From Hemileia vastatrix (taxonomy: Eukaryota; Basidiomycota; Pucciniomycetes; Pucciniales; Zaghouaniaceae), in the NCBI GenBank assembly GCA_030280995.1, contig JASXTE010000008.1, positions 23,185,193 to 23,249,192 on the forward strand: 64,000 bases of DNA. The letters run 5' to 3'. Under the pieces are notes generated by a model that was not told the origin of the DNA, searched no databases, and saw only the letters and a list, made by a program, of their open reading frames with translations. A program made the translations under genes and the position numbers. Below are positions 11,396-22,166 of the stretch, piece after piece. The first letter of the stretch is position 1, and every line of letters starts with the position of its first letter.

Positions 11396-11886
11396 ATGAA
11401 AGCAACAAGAAGAGGCTTAATTATATGTCAAAATATACCATTCAGAACAATAGAAAACAAAATTACATCAACAAAAGCTACTTAACAAAAATACAGAGAA
11501 ATAGAAAGGTTCACAATCAAATGCAGAATTCAAATGCAAGGAAAGGCTAAAAATAAAAATTCAAAAATACCATCTTTCACCACAAATTCTTTGTCTCATG
11601 ACTCAAGTAAAATTAGAAAAACAGTAACTACAGTTTTTAAAGTGATACCACCACTGAGAAAAAAACTCAAGCAAAAACTATCTTTTGAAAAAAGTGCTTG
11701 AGAGAAGGCAAAAGAAGCTCAAAAATTGGTTGGGATATCAAGCAGTGCTAATCCACTGGGTTTTAGAGCAAGATCAGATAAATAAAAATCAATTTCTGAT
11801 GTGGATAGTCCAATTAAATCAGCTTACTCATAATTAGATACATTTTTCTCTAATAGATATCTTCTTTAGAGTCCATACTTCAGAAA
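11396..11886. other. A-rich stretch, no gene seen
   Basis: Plus-strand A-rich sequence without a protein-like frame, upstream of the transposase relic. Confidence 0.4.
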
Positions 11887-13154
11887 ATGTCTGCCCATTT
11901 TAGAGCTAAAATCAAATTGGGATCATCTGAGACCCCAAAATATTTAAACTCTGATTTAAGTCTAAGGCCTGCTGAATTAAAGATTTTTCAAAATCTTATT
12001 TGCCATACAATTATTCCCTCATGGCTAATTTACACTCCACACCATGTAGGGGAGACTGGAAAAAGTCTCAAGGCAGTAGAATGGCTGTTATTAAACAAAA
12101 TTTATTATAGGGTTGCTTTTTTCACAGTTTGGAATAAATAGAGCTTTGAAAGTCAAGAGAAGAAGTCAATAAATTTTCTTTCACTTTTGGTATCAATAAT
12201 AAACCTTTTTACTTCCTTTGAATTCAATGAAGATAAAATTATATCTCTTCATAATTATTTGAAGGATTATATGAAATGTCTTAAACAATTTTAACAAAAA
12301 GTTGATATCAAGCCTAATGTTAACTTATCCCAAAATTTTCCTAAAGTTCTGTAAAAATTTGGACCAGAACCATAATCAGTAGCTTAGGCTCATGAGCATA
12401 CCAATTGAAGGTGATTATCTATTTCACACAATAAGAAAAAAAGTATGTTTTCTAAAGTTCTTTATATAACCCATTTTACTTTACATTTTTTTTGACTTTA
12501 GATGAAATTTTAAAAAATTTTATGAAAATGTTTATCTGGAAAGGGAAGCTTTAATCTTTTCTTGAGTGGAATGACAATTTATTTGTAAAAAAAATCAATG
12601 ATATTTTAAATAAAGAAAAAAAAAGACTTCATAATTAATTTTTAATTTATTCTGTGAATAACATGATGTATGGCTGAGATATTTAAACAAGATTGATGGA
12701 AAAAGTCATTTTTCAATATCTTCAAAAAAGATAAATACAGTGGTGCTTTACAATATCTTCAATCTAAAATTAATCATCTCCAATACTAAAAACTTGGTGG
12801 TAAGGCTTCTCACCATAATCAAAACATCAAGGTAATGGGAATAATAAGATTATATTATAAAATTGAAATAAGAACAGAGTTTTTTTGTAAATGGGGAATT
12901 CACTAAATTCCCCAGATATAATCAATATTATAGCTCGATTGTGTGATGCTGTTGAAACTCAAACTGAAAATACTTTTTCAAAATCAGTATTCAAAGTATT
13001 TTGGTGCTACAATAGATGGTCTAAAAATGTTATTATTACTCATAAAGATATTATTGGACATGCTTCAAGAGCTCTCAATCTAAGTGGCTTTGGTGGTTTT
13101 TTATCTGATACTGTCTGTATAATGTCATTAAGTAGTATGGCTGGTGCCTATTAA
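11887..13154 (+). pseudogene. Eroded transposase of TIR-1, possibly CACTA/Tnp2-type
   Basis: The frame at 11887-12141 contains SLRPAELKIFQNLICHTIIP and GETGKSLKAVEWLLL. Heavily interrupted sequence follows in which DIKPNVNLSQNFPKVL and KFGPEP can still be read (about 12305-12370), resembling the KPN-HH-LPE-..-FGP block of fungal Tnp2-like proteins. A second open stretch lies at 12891-13154 (VFKVFWCYNRWS, KDIIGHASRALNLSGFGG). Stops and frameshifts are frequent. Orientation is toward the right TIR at 13403. The family call rests on remembered family patterns and needs a profile search. Confidence 0.42.
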
Positions 13155-13356
13155 TCACCTTTGGAATATCCATTATGAATTCAATATATGCCTTTTAGAC
13201 ACCAAAGTATGATCTATTGCCTGTTGGAAATTATGCAAAAAGCACTATATAAAGAATTCAAATTGGTCCTAATGATTCAGCTATGAGCTATGTGTCATGA
13301 TGAAAAATTGTCCCACCAAAGTTCCAACACAGGTTTGACTCAGGTTAGACCACAGG

Positions 13357-13403
13357 TACTAAACAACCACTTGACTTCAAGTCGTCTAACTTTTGACCTG
13401 GTG
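13357..13403 (-). repeat. Right terminal inverted repeat of TIR-1
   Basis: Ends CTTTTGACCTGGTG at 13403 and is followed by the duplicated GAT. It is complementary to the left TIR at 1680-1726. Confidence 0.88.
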
Positions 13404-13406
13404 GAT

Positions 13407-16199
13407 TATGTTATTTCAAAAAACAAAAAAATATTATTTCTAGCTCTTAAATCTTCTACTGGTTGAAAATGGATGGTTGATCTAGTATATCCTTGTGCAC
13501 TAGAGACCAATGTTTTTGAAATGAATTATTTTAACTCTTTATCCTCTGCTACCCTTCCTGCCCCTTTTGTTCCGCCACCCCCTTCAAAAATTCCTTATCC
13601 AACTGTGGTTCCTGACTCAATCATTGATTTTCATTGCCGCCTTGAACACACAAGTACCAGGGTTTTGAGAAGACTTTTTAAAAAGGGTCTTTGCAAAAAT
13701 GCACCATCTTATGTCCCTTCTTGCGGATTACACTGTGATGTTTGTGCTGTGTCAAAAAGCATAAGAAAAAACACGTGCAAGACATTGAAGCGCACCCATG
13801 AACTCATGGATTTGGTGGTTTCTGATTTAGTAGGGCCCATGATTGATGTCACTGATAGAGGTGAAGTTTATGTAGCTACCTTCAGAGAACCTTTCTCAAC
13901 TTATGGGGAAGGTTTTGTCCTAAAAAAGAAGTTGGATGTTTTTGATGCTTTTATTAATTTCAAATCTCATTTAGAAAAAATCACTAATCAACATCTAAAA
14001 ATCCTCAGAGCTGACAATGGCAAAGAATACATGAACAAGAAATTCTCTGAGTACCTTTCCCTAAAAGGCATCCTTCATGAACACTCTATGCCTTATCACC
14101 ATGAACAGAATGGAATGGCTGAAAGATTCAATGAAACCATTGGTGAAATTGCCAGGGCAATCCTTCTTGCATAAAATCTGCCTCCCACTTTCTAGAATTT
14201 TGCTTATTGTTGAGCTTCTTTCATTCACAATAAATTACCAAATGTGAGAGTTACTGAAAGTACCCCATACCAAATCATTTTCAACAAAAAAGCGGATTTA
14301 TCTCCTGTCAAAATTTTTGGTCAGTGGGCATATGTGCACATTCCAACTGAAAAAAGAACAAAAATGGAGGTCCGGGCTATGCATTTCCGGGTTGTTGGTT
14401 TTATTGATGGTGGTAAAGGTTGGATTTTTTGTCATCCAGAGTCTAATTCTTTTGTTCAATCAGGAATGGAAAATTTCATCCCAGAAGGGGACGAGGACAA
14501 TACCAAAACGCTTACAGTTTCACATCTGGCCACATCTCATTCTAAAGGTGACCTAGCATTTATTTTGATTCAACTTAAATTTGGTGATTTTACAGCAGAA
14601 GAAACTATTGCTACCCAAGATGTCATGGTTGATTTCATTAACAATAATGCTTGTGAACTTTCTGACCGATGACCTCAAACTTTCAAACAAGCAATGAAGC
14701 GTCCAGAAGCAGTTGAATAGAAGTCAGCTTGTCTTCAGGAATTAGACAACATGTCTAACATGAAAGTTTGGGATATTGTTCCTCTTCCTCCTGGAAAAAC
14801 TGTCACAGGTGCCCGATGGGTTTTTGCTCTAAAAAGGGATGAATTTGGGAAAATCATCAAACACAAGGCACAATATGTAGCTCAGGGTTTCAAAAAAGTT
14901 GAAGGTATTGATTTTAATGACAATTTTGCTCCCACATCCACTTTTGCATCTCTGTGTCTGATCCTCACCCTAGCTGCTACGTACAACTGGCCAATCAAAA
15001 CTTTTGATGTCACTGCAGCATATCTCCACAGCGATCTTGAAGAAGAAATTTATGTCAAGCAACCTGAAGGTTTTGAGTCTGTTAATCCAACTAAAGTCTG
15101 CAAACTTAGAAAAGCTCTATATGGTACTAAGCAAGCAGCTAGATGTTGGTGGAAACATCTCAGCAAAATTCTGGAAAATTTAGTTTACAGATCAAGCAAT
15201 CAGGATGCAAGTGTATATGTGCTAGCAAAAGAGGGTTCTAAGGGAATGTTGTGGATTCATGTAGATGATGGAATAGTGGTAGGGAGTAGTGATACAGTGT
15301 TGAGGGAGTTGGAAATGGATATGGGAAGTAGTTTGAAGGTAAAATGGTCTGATGGTATTTCTTCTATTGTTGGTCTAGCAGTTTCACGTTGTTCCAAAGG
15401 TTTCACTATCCACCAACCAGTTCTTATCAAAAAAATTCTGAATGAACACAATCCAGCTGGTCTTAACTCTCACTCACCTTTACCAATGGGTCTTTCTTTG
15501 GTCTCTTTAAAAGAAAAAACTCATCCTCCACTGGAGCCTCTAAAATTTCTGTCTATTATTAGTTCTTTATCATATCTTGTAGCTGGATCAAGGCCTGATT
15601 TGGTGTATCCTGTCAACTTCCTGGCACGTTATGCATCAAGACCAGGTAAAGCTGAATGGGATGCGCTTAATCATTTGCTGAGATATCTACAATTTACCAA
15701 AGACATGAAATTTCATCTTTTCCCAACAATCAATCCCAATCCATCTACAGAAGTTTATTGTGATGCTACTTGGGGTGGTGAATTTGCTAGGGCTACAGGA
15801 GGTCATGTTCTTCAGGTCAACAACTGTCTTATCTTATGGCAATCAAAGCGTCAATCAAGGGTGGGCACAGCTTCACTTCACTCAGAATTAATGGCAATGT
15901 CAAATGCAACACGTCAAGCTCTTTGGATGTGTAACCTTCTACATGAAGTGGATTTGTGCCAGGGTCCAACAACTCTGTATTGCGACAACAAAGGTGCAAT
16001 TGTAGCAGCTACTGATAACCCCTCTGACAAATGTTGTAGGCATGTTGACAGAGATTTCTATTTTGTGAATGAACAAGTTCATCGGTGTGAAATTGACATT
16101 AAGTGGGTATCAACTAAAGATCAGGTGGCAGATTTGTTGACTAAGAATTTGGGACCAAATGTTTGGAAGGAGAAGAGATATTTATTAGGGGTTTTCTAG
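13407..16199 (+). pseudogene. Copia-A pol: integrase, reverse transcriptase and RNase H
   Basis: A single frame contains a GAG-pre-integrase/zinc block (FHCRLEHTSTRVLRRLF, then CGLHCDVC) and an integrase core. Core blocks are LMDLVVSDLVGPM (first Asp), LRADNGKEYMN (second Asp) and HEQNGMAERFNE (Glu). The copia reverse transcriptase begins with MKVWDIVPLPPGKTVTGARW and has catalytic WIHVDDGIVVGSS near 15252-15290. RNase H includes EVYCDATWGGEFARATGG and ASLHSELMAMSNA. In-frame stops at about 14172, 14196, 14211, 14670 and 14718 disable the protein, while RT-RNase H (14751-16199) is open. Upstream, the frame abuts the TIR-1 insertion. Confidence 0.88.
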
Positions 16200-16301
16200 T
16201 TTCTCTGTTTTTCCTTATTTTATTTTATTTTTATTCACTTTCAAATTTCTCTATTTTTTTTTGGCAAGGGATGGTTATAGGGAAATCACTAAGAGGGGGG
16301 G

Positions 16302-16434
16302 TGTTATGTACATGAATGGTAGGACTTAGTGATTAGGAACTTATGTACATAGAGTTTGAGTATAAAACCTGTGGTACAGCTAACACGTCTAACTCCGGTT
16401 CACTCTGGAAGATGACACTGATACTGCTACCATA
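16302..16434 (+). repeat. Copia-A 3' LTR
   Basis: Starts TGTTATGTACATGAATGG directly after a G-rich polypurine tract (16291-16301) and ends GACACTGATACTGCTACCATA. It resembles the 130-bp LTRs of Copia-D. The sequence after it belongs to a different copia element. Confidence 0.82.
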
Positions 16435-16722
16435 CCTGGCACTGATCAATATGCGAACATTCTAACAAAAAATCTTGGTCCAATTCTTAATGTAAATAAA
16501 TGCGCTCTCCTGGGTGTCACTTAATTTCTTTGAATTTTTTTATCTTCTTTCTCCTCTTTCTCTCCCCAAGTTTTATTCTTTTAGTGATAGCAAAGTGGGG
16601 GGCTGTTATGTACGTAGACATATGAATACTTAGTTATCACGTGACTCTTGTATATAGACTGTAGAATGCGTATCTGAATAATCTGGTTATTCTTGGAGTT
16701 CTGTCACTGATGCATTCTTACA
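16435..16722 (+). mobile_element. Copia-B 3' end: RNase H tail and LTR
   Basis: A frame reading TDQYANILTKNLGP then CALLGVT is the usual C-terminus of copia RNase H. It is followed by a G-rich tract and an LTR of about 119 bp (16604-16722, TGTTATGTACGTAG to TTCTTACA). Copia-A evidently inserted into this older element. The remainder lies left of the window. Confidence 0.72.
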
Positions 16723-17282
16723 GTTATTAGTATATATATGACCAAGATTCGTGGGAGAAGTTCCCTAGCAAATCCTCTTTAAATAAATACATTTATATAG
16801 TAATAACCCAATTAAGTCATAAAAGTGTGCAAAATTTTTGACCAAAAAAAAAAATCAAAGTTGTTCTCAACAACAAAAAATAAAAATATATATATATATA
16901 TATATATATATAATAACATGATTTGCCTTTTCCAAAAAAAAAAAAAAAAGGTTGGGGACTTTCCTTTTGAATAATCAAATCAAATCAAATCTTTTTTCCT
17001 TTTGTATACAAAAAAAAAAAAAAAAAATCAAAACATTTAGACAGAATGATTGACATTTGACAGTGAAAGTTACAAATTTTGGGTGAATGGAAGCTAAATA
17101 TCCCGTCACATGTCCATTAATCTGTCTAAAGGTTTTAGAATTTTTCGCAAAACTGCACCAACCATTTCGAATATGGCTGTACATATGTTTTTTTTTTTTT
17201 TTTTTTGTCAAAAATTCTGCAAGCAAGATTTTGAGTGAGTTGGCTGAATAAATATAATAAATTTTTAATAACTTAACAAGTA
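16723..17282. other. Low-complexity AT-rich spacer
   Basis: Contains a (TA)n run at about 16889-16912, poly-A tracts near 16937 and 17011, and a poly-T tract near 17191. No gene seen. Confidence 0.7.
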
Positions 17283-17431
17283 TATACTGTTACGGACCTA
17301 GATCCTTATGTACTTAGCTATCAACTATATCTACCTGGAGACACGTCATTACTGGTTCCTCCAGTTCTATCCGGAGTCTAGCTGATGCTGTGTCAACAGG
17401 TAAAGTAATATATATATGGTTCTATCCGGAG

Positions 17432-17561
17432 TATTATGTACTTAACTTATTATGCTTAGTGATTATTCAATATGTACATAGAATCTAGTATAAATCCTAT
17501 GGTGCAGCCGAGGCGCTTAACTCCGGTTCACTCTGGACGAAGCACTGACACTGCTACCATA
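17432..17561 (+). repeat. Copia-D 5' LTR
   Basis: Starts TATTATGTACTTAAC and ends CTGACACTGCTACCATA. It is followed by GGTAAGTAATGC and then a second partial copy of its last 37 bp or so (about 17582-17618). Confidence 0.85.
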
Positions 17562-17774
17562 GGTAAGTAATGCAAAATCTTGGTTCACTCCGGACAAAGC
17601 GCTGACACTGCTACCATAGGTTATGGGCTGTCCCTGATTTGTTACTTAGCAGTATCTGATCTTGTAAATCCCTGGAACAATTCTTGTGTACCCCGAGTTT
17701 GTCCCTCGTTAAACATGCCTATTTGGGCGATTAATCCTTGCCCATACCCACCTTTACTCCCTGGCATTTAATTC

Positions 17775-19172
17775 ATGCCGAATAACCCAAACACCTCAAA
17801 CCCTTTTGAATCCCGGCATAAATTACCACGTGATTGTCCTACCCTTAGCAGGGAGCTTAAGAATCTTGACATACCTCCTCACCTTCCTAATGTTCCTACG
17901 CGGGACCGCCAACGATCCCATTCATTATCAGGTACTGTCTCGCCCGTCTCCTCCTCTAGCAGAAGTACTGCCCGCCAATTTTGTGATACTCAAACATCTC
18001 CGACCGCAATCACTCAAACTTTGCCTCTTCCACTCCCCCACATTCCACATCTCCCATCTATGACCATGACTATCAGATCCCAACTGGATAATCCCATTAC
18101 CGTCTATAAGGGAAAGGACTGTGGCAAGGTTATCGATGACATTCTACCTCAAGTCAAACACACCCCCAAACTGAAGGCTGATGGCTCCAACTGGCAGACT
18201 TGGTATAAAGCTGTTTCCCTTTTTATGCATTGCCGAGTCCAATCCACAAAGTACACAACCGATTTCAATGCCATTGTGGGAGCAACAGGTGCTTTTGAAG
18301 ACGAGATGTGCTGGCACATCATCTACTTCACTATTGAAGAAAAGCTCCAAAGCTTCATCGACGTCAGTGTGACCTGTTTCCATGCCTATCAAACATTATC
18401 CACCAAGTTTGAAACGGCTACTCATACCTCCCGCATGGCACTGTTCAACAATCTTTTAAAGATCAAGTCGTCACCTTTTGTCGATCCTATCTCACATGCG
18501 GATAATATCAAATCCATTCTAGATTTGCTGAAGAGATCTGGATTCCGACTTGAGTATGATGAACTTGGGGCTATTTTAATCCAATTGCTTCTTCCACCAT
18601 CAGTAGCTAGCCTTAGCTTGGATCTCAATCGACACTTTGAACTCAGGAAAGATCTCAGCCAACCTTCCTACGATGACATGTTGACAGCTTTGCACAATGC
18701 CGTAAAAAATGTCCCATCCTTGACTCCCCTTACGTCCACAGCCATGGAGGCATCTCTTCCTGATGATGAAATTTCTTCCCTCACTTTCAGAAGGGGAAAA
18801 ATGAACAGCTATCACCCTCCGGATCGTCGCAAAGACTTATCATGTGACTTATGTCATTCAACCAAACACCTCATTTTAACTTGCCCCTATAACAGTAATG
18901 GAAAAGCCTTCAATTCAGAGGTCTGGGCACAATGGGAGGTGCAAATACAACAAGCTCGTGCAGCAGTTCAACGCTTTCAATGTTCTTTGCCTAACAAGAG
19001 AGATAGACCATCCTCGTCAAAAGTCTGCCTCAATGAGATTGATTCCTCCGCCCTAGATGTCTTAACCACCTCCCTCAATGAGCTCGATCTGGGTAGCGAT
19101 GAGTGGGGTTCCATGCTCTTGACATTGACAATACCAAAGGAATTTTTGACACAGGCGCAACTCACCATGTGA
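17775..19172 (+). CDS. Copia-D Gag
   Basis: A 465-codon frame from ATG 17775. The first 100 or so residues are Ser/Pro/Thr-rich, followed by the copia gag core (ADGSNWQTWYKA near 18178-18213, and AYQTLSTKFETATHTSRMAL). A zinc knuckle CDLCHSTKHLILTC lies near 18847-18890. Close to its end the frame leaves the family: the protease active-site sequence GIFDTGATHHVTGD is readable in another frame at 19138-19180, so a frameshift lies a little upstream (about 19100-19135). The product would be a virion-like particle core protein. The sequence is cut by Gypsy-1 at 19187. Confidence 0.8.
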   Translation: MPNNPNTSNPFESRHKLPRDCPTLSRELKNLDIPPHLPNVPTRDRQRSHSLSGTVSPVSSSSRSTARQFCDTQTSPTAITQTLPLPLPHIPHLPSMTMTIRSQLDNPITVYKGKDCGKVIDDILPQVKHTPKLKADGSNWQTWYKAVSLFMHCRVQSTKYTTDFNAIVGATGAFEDEMCWHIIYFTIEEKLQSFIDVSVTCFHAYQTLSTKFETATHTSRMALFNNLLKIKSSPFVDPISHADNIKSILDLLKRSGFRLEYDELGAILIQLLLPPSVASLSLDLNRHFELRKDLSQPSYDDMLTALHNAVKNVPSLTPLTSTAMEASLPDDEISSLTFRRGKMNSYHPPDRRKDLSCDLCHSTKHLILTCPYNSNGKAFNSEVWAQWEVQIQQARAAVQRFQCSLPNKRDRPSSSKVCLNEIDSSALDVLTTSLNELDLGSDEWGSMLLTLTIPKEFLTQAQLTM

Positions 19173-19186
19173 CTGGAGATGTACAT

Positions 19187-20363
19187 TGTCAGTATAGTCT
19201 AGTATATAAGTATGATATAATAATGTTATTTTATGGTCCTACTACTTATTAATAAATGATTTAGTGATTAAACCTCAGGGGAAGACTAATAGAATAGTTA
19301 TACTCAAATAAAACTCACAATACTTGGATTTAAATGCGTGCTAGTGGTGGAAAATAGAAGAATAAAATATAGTTATAGCTATTATAAAGATAATATCAAT
19401 TTATAAGGGCTTTATAATATATTTCTGAATGCTAATAATTGTATTGTAGTGTTTGTTTGAAGTGTAGTAATTGAATGATGATAATAAACCGTCAAAATCC
19501 CTCCTTACTTATACCCAAATCCACTGGAGTGCACAGACCTTCAATCCAGATGATGTCACTGCTATCCCCGGCAATTACAGCACTGTGAGGGCTCATCACC
19601 TCCCCATGGCTTCCACTTCAAGAAGTTTCAACACCCAGACCTCCAGTAAGGACCCTCCATCACTATTAATAATAACACAGAGTCATACCATAAATAGAAA
19701 ACCCAAATAAAAGCGGATACCATAAAGAAACAGGTAAAATAAATGATCAAAAAGAGATTTAATGAAACTAAAAGCATATAAAGGAAACAAATAAAATTTC
19801 CAAGCCCCCAATAACATCCCCAAGCATCCACATTAACCCAGAAACATCCTTCCAACCCATAAATCCGTGAATAACCATTCAAGGAAGTAATTTTAGTTGT
19901 CCAAACTGGGTGTATGCGCCTGATATAGGTGTCTATGCTTCTGTAGGCGTTGTGAGTCCACTGATTTCGTCCATATGACCTAAAATAAGCAGAAAAACAA
20001 AGGTTATAGGCTATTAAGGGGCTAAAACCCACTTATATACCTAAATATACATAATATACTGCATATTTCACTGAATATGAGATTCATGTATACATATAAG
20101 CTTATGTATGTCAATAATTACTTCATATCACTTAAGATAAGTATATTATGACTCCATTAACACCTTAATAAGTATTATAAGGCCATGGATAAGCTATTTA
20201 AACTATTATAAATTATATAATAGAATAATAATTATATATATATATAATAAAATAATATATATTATTATTTTAACCTTATTTTTAAGATATAAGCTTAATC
20301 TAGTTAAGGTTATCTTATGTTAAGCATAAGAAATACTCAGTCCTAAGGATATTTAGGCTGACA
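19187..20363 (-). repeat. Gypsy-1 3' LTR
   Basis: A 1177-bp copy nearly identical to 25296-26473. Both LTRs contain an open 134-codon minus-strand frame (19628-20032 and 25738-26142) of unknown meaning. Confidence 0.88.
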
Positions 20364-20475
20364 CTCCCTCACCCCAAAAAAAAACAATAAAAAAAAATGT
20401 GAAGACATTTTAATAAAACTTAAGGAGTGAAAATAAAAAAATAATTTTTATAATACATATACTGAATGAACAGTA

Positions 20476-22116
20476 TTATTTAGATTTAAATTTTTTCAAG
20501 AGATTTTTAAGATCAGAGATTTCATTTTCTGGAATCCACTGGTCATATTCACTTGATTTATTTTTAAATCTTAATAGATACTCAACTCCCTTTTCTTTAG
20601 TAAGGTGTCTCTTTTTAAGTATCTTTTCAATTTCTGCCTTTTCCACTATTTCTTCAGGTTGCTGTTTATGCGTTCCTGATCTTCTTGGAAATAGAGCAGT
20701 ATCATTAGAATGGTATGGTTTTATAAGAGAAATAGGAAATACTGGATGTTTTCTATCATAAGGTGCATATAGAATAACCTCAACAGCATTATTACCAACC
20801 ATCTTTTTAACTACAAATGGTCCAATGAATGGATCCTTCAATTTAACATTACCATTTAAATTGAAATGTAGCGTTGAAATAAGGACTTCATCACCCTCTT
20901 TGAACATTTGTTCTTTATGGGCTTTATCCCATCTTTTCTTTTCATACTCAAAAGCCTTATTTATACATTCTTGAGCATGTTTTCTGCATAGTTCCTGCAT
21001 CTGAAGAAAAGATTTAGTACCTGGATGAATATCCAATCTAGGTAACTTATTAAGAGTTTTAGCAGGGGTATTAGGTACATAACCCAACCATAACTCAAAT
21101 GGCTTCTTGCCAGTGACAGAATATACTGTACTATTATAAGCAAATTCTAAACCTGGGATAAGGGTTACCCAATCATGCGTGAATTTGTCATTGTCTTTAA
21201 AATTAAGACCAAAAGCACAGTATCTTCTAATCATATCTTCTAAGGTTTGTATCATTCTTTCTGCTAGCCCATCAGTTTGTGGATGGTGTGCTGTAGAAAG
21301 TTTTAATTGACACCCTGAAACATCCATAAGTGACGTCCAGAACTCAGAAGTAAATTTAGGATCTCTGTCAGAAACTATTGCTTTGGGGAAATCTGCTGTA
21401 TTAAACATTTGTGTCCACCATAAAAAAGCTAAGTCCTTTGCAGAAACCTCTTTGTGGGTAGGAATATATTTACACATCTTTGTAAATCTATCTACAATTA
21501 CCCAGCAGGAGTTATAACTCTTATGCCCTGCTATTGGAAAACCTGTTACAAAGTCCATGTTAATGATTTCCCATGGAGCTTTTGGTTGCTCAATTTGTTG
21601 TAATAAACCAGCTCTTTTTCCTGTTAATCTTTTAGATTTTTGACAAGAATCACATGTTTCAACATATTTCTGAACATCCTCAGACATGTTAATCCACCAA
21701 GCTGTGTTTTCTACTCTGGTTAATGTTTTATGGTAGTCAAAATGACCTGCTAATATATCATCATGACATATACTTAACATTAACTCCTTCATTGAAGGGG
21801 GAATTACAATTACATTACTTAATTTTTTCCTGTAATATATAAAACCATCCTCAATGGAAAATTTTCCTTTTTCTAATGCCTCTTTATACTTAATTGGTAA
21901 TGTTTTTATTAAAACATTCATTGAAGCATTAGATGGATCATTTAATATTGTAGTTAATTTACTTAAGTCAGGATCTGAATTATAATTATCAAGAATTGAT
22001 TGCATAAATTCATCCTCAAGATCTACAATATAAATGCCATAAATGTTAATAATCTCTGACTCAATGTGTAAGACTGTGTTAAAAGAATTTATTTTAAATT
22101 TCCTTTTACCATTCAT
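20476..22116 (-). pseudogene. Gypsy-1 pol remnant: integrase, with RT-RNase H deleted
   Basis: The frame starts in NGKRKFKINS, a segment that precedes RT in the related Gypsy-3 polyprotein. It passes within about 20 residues to NIYGIYIVDLEDE, which in Gypsy-3 lies after RNase H. About 550 residues are therefore missing without loss of frame. Integrase follows: HHCC-type zinc region (HDDILAGHFDYHKT, CDSCQKSKRLTG), catalytic core (INMDFVTGFP, IVSDRDPKFTSEFW, HPQTDGLAERMIQ), then a C-terminal region ending EYDQWIPENEI with a chromodomain-like flavour (EYLLRFKNKSSEYDQWIP). The frame upstream is shifted by one base near 22177. Confidence 0.85.
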
Positions 22117-22166
22117 GCCAATTGTAAAATTATTATTAGCAGGGTCTAATTTTACACCAAATTTAG

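Larger units (their letters stand above)
1680..13403. mobile_element. TIR-1: 11.7 kb terminal-inverted-repeat DNA transposon, CACTA-like, inserted in Copia-A
   Basis: The left end reads CACCAGGTCAAAAGTTAGAC and the right end is its reverse complement. The inverted repeats match over about 39 bp with one mismatch (1680-1718 against 13365-13403). The element is flanked by the 3-bp direct repeat GAT (1677-1679 and 13404-13406), and removing it restores copia sequence. A terminal CAC and a 3-bp duplication fit the CACTA (EnSpm) superfamily, and relics at 11887-13154 look Tnp2-like. The superfamily is therefore an inference; the TIRs and duplication are direct observations. The interior holds a nested Harbinger-like element, a palindrome array and long AT-rich stretches. 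Confidence 0.8.
1..16434 (+). mobile_element. Copia-A: Ty1/copia retrotransposon, 5' end outside window, split by TIR-1
   Basis: The gag and protease part lies at about 182-1679. Integrase, reverse transcriptase and RNase H lie at about 13407-16199, followed by a 133-bp 3' LTR at 16302-16434. The two halves are separated by the TIR transposon at 1680-13403, and removing that insert brings protease-side and integrase-side copia sequence together across a 3-bp duplication (GAT). Gene order (gag, protease, integrase, RT, RNase H) is diagnostic of Ty1/copia. It is the same family as Copia-D at 17432-41355 but carries many in-frame stops, so it is old and inactive. The 5' LTR is not in the window. 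Confidence 0.88.
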
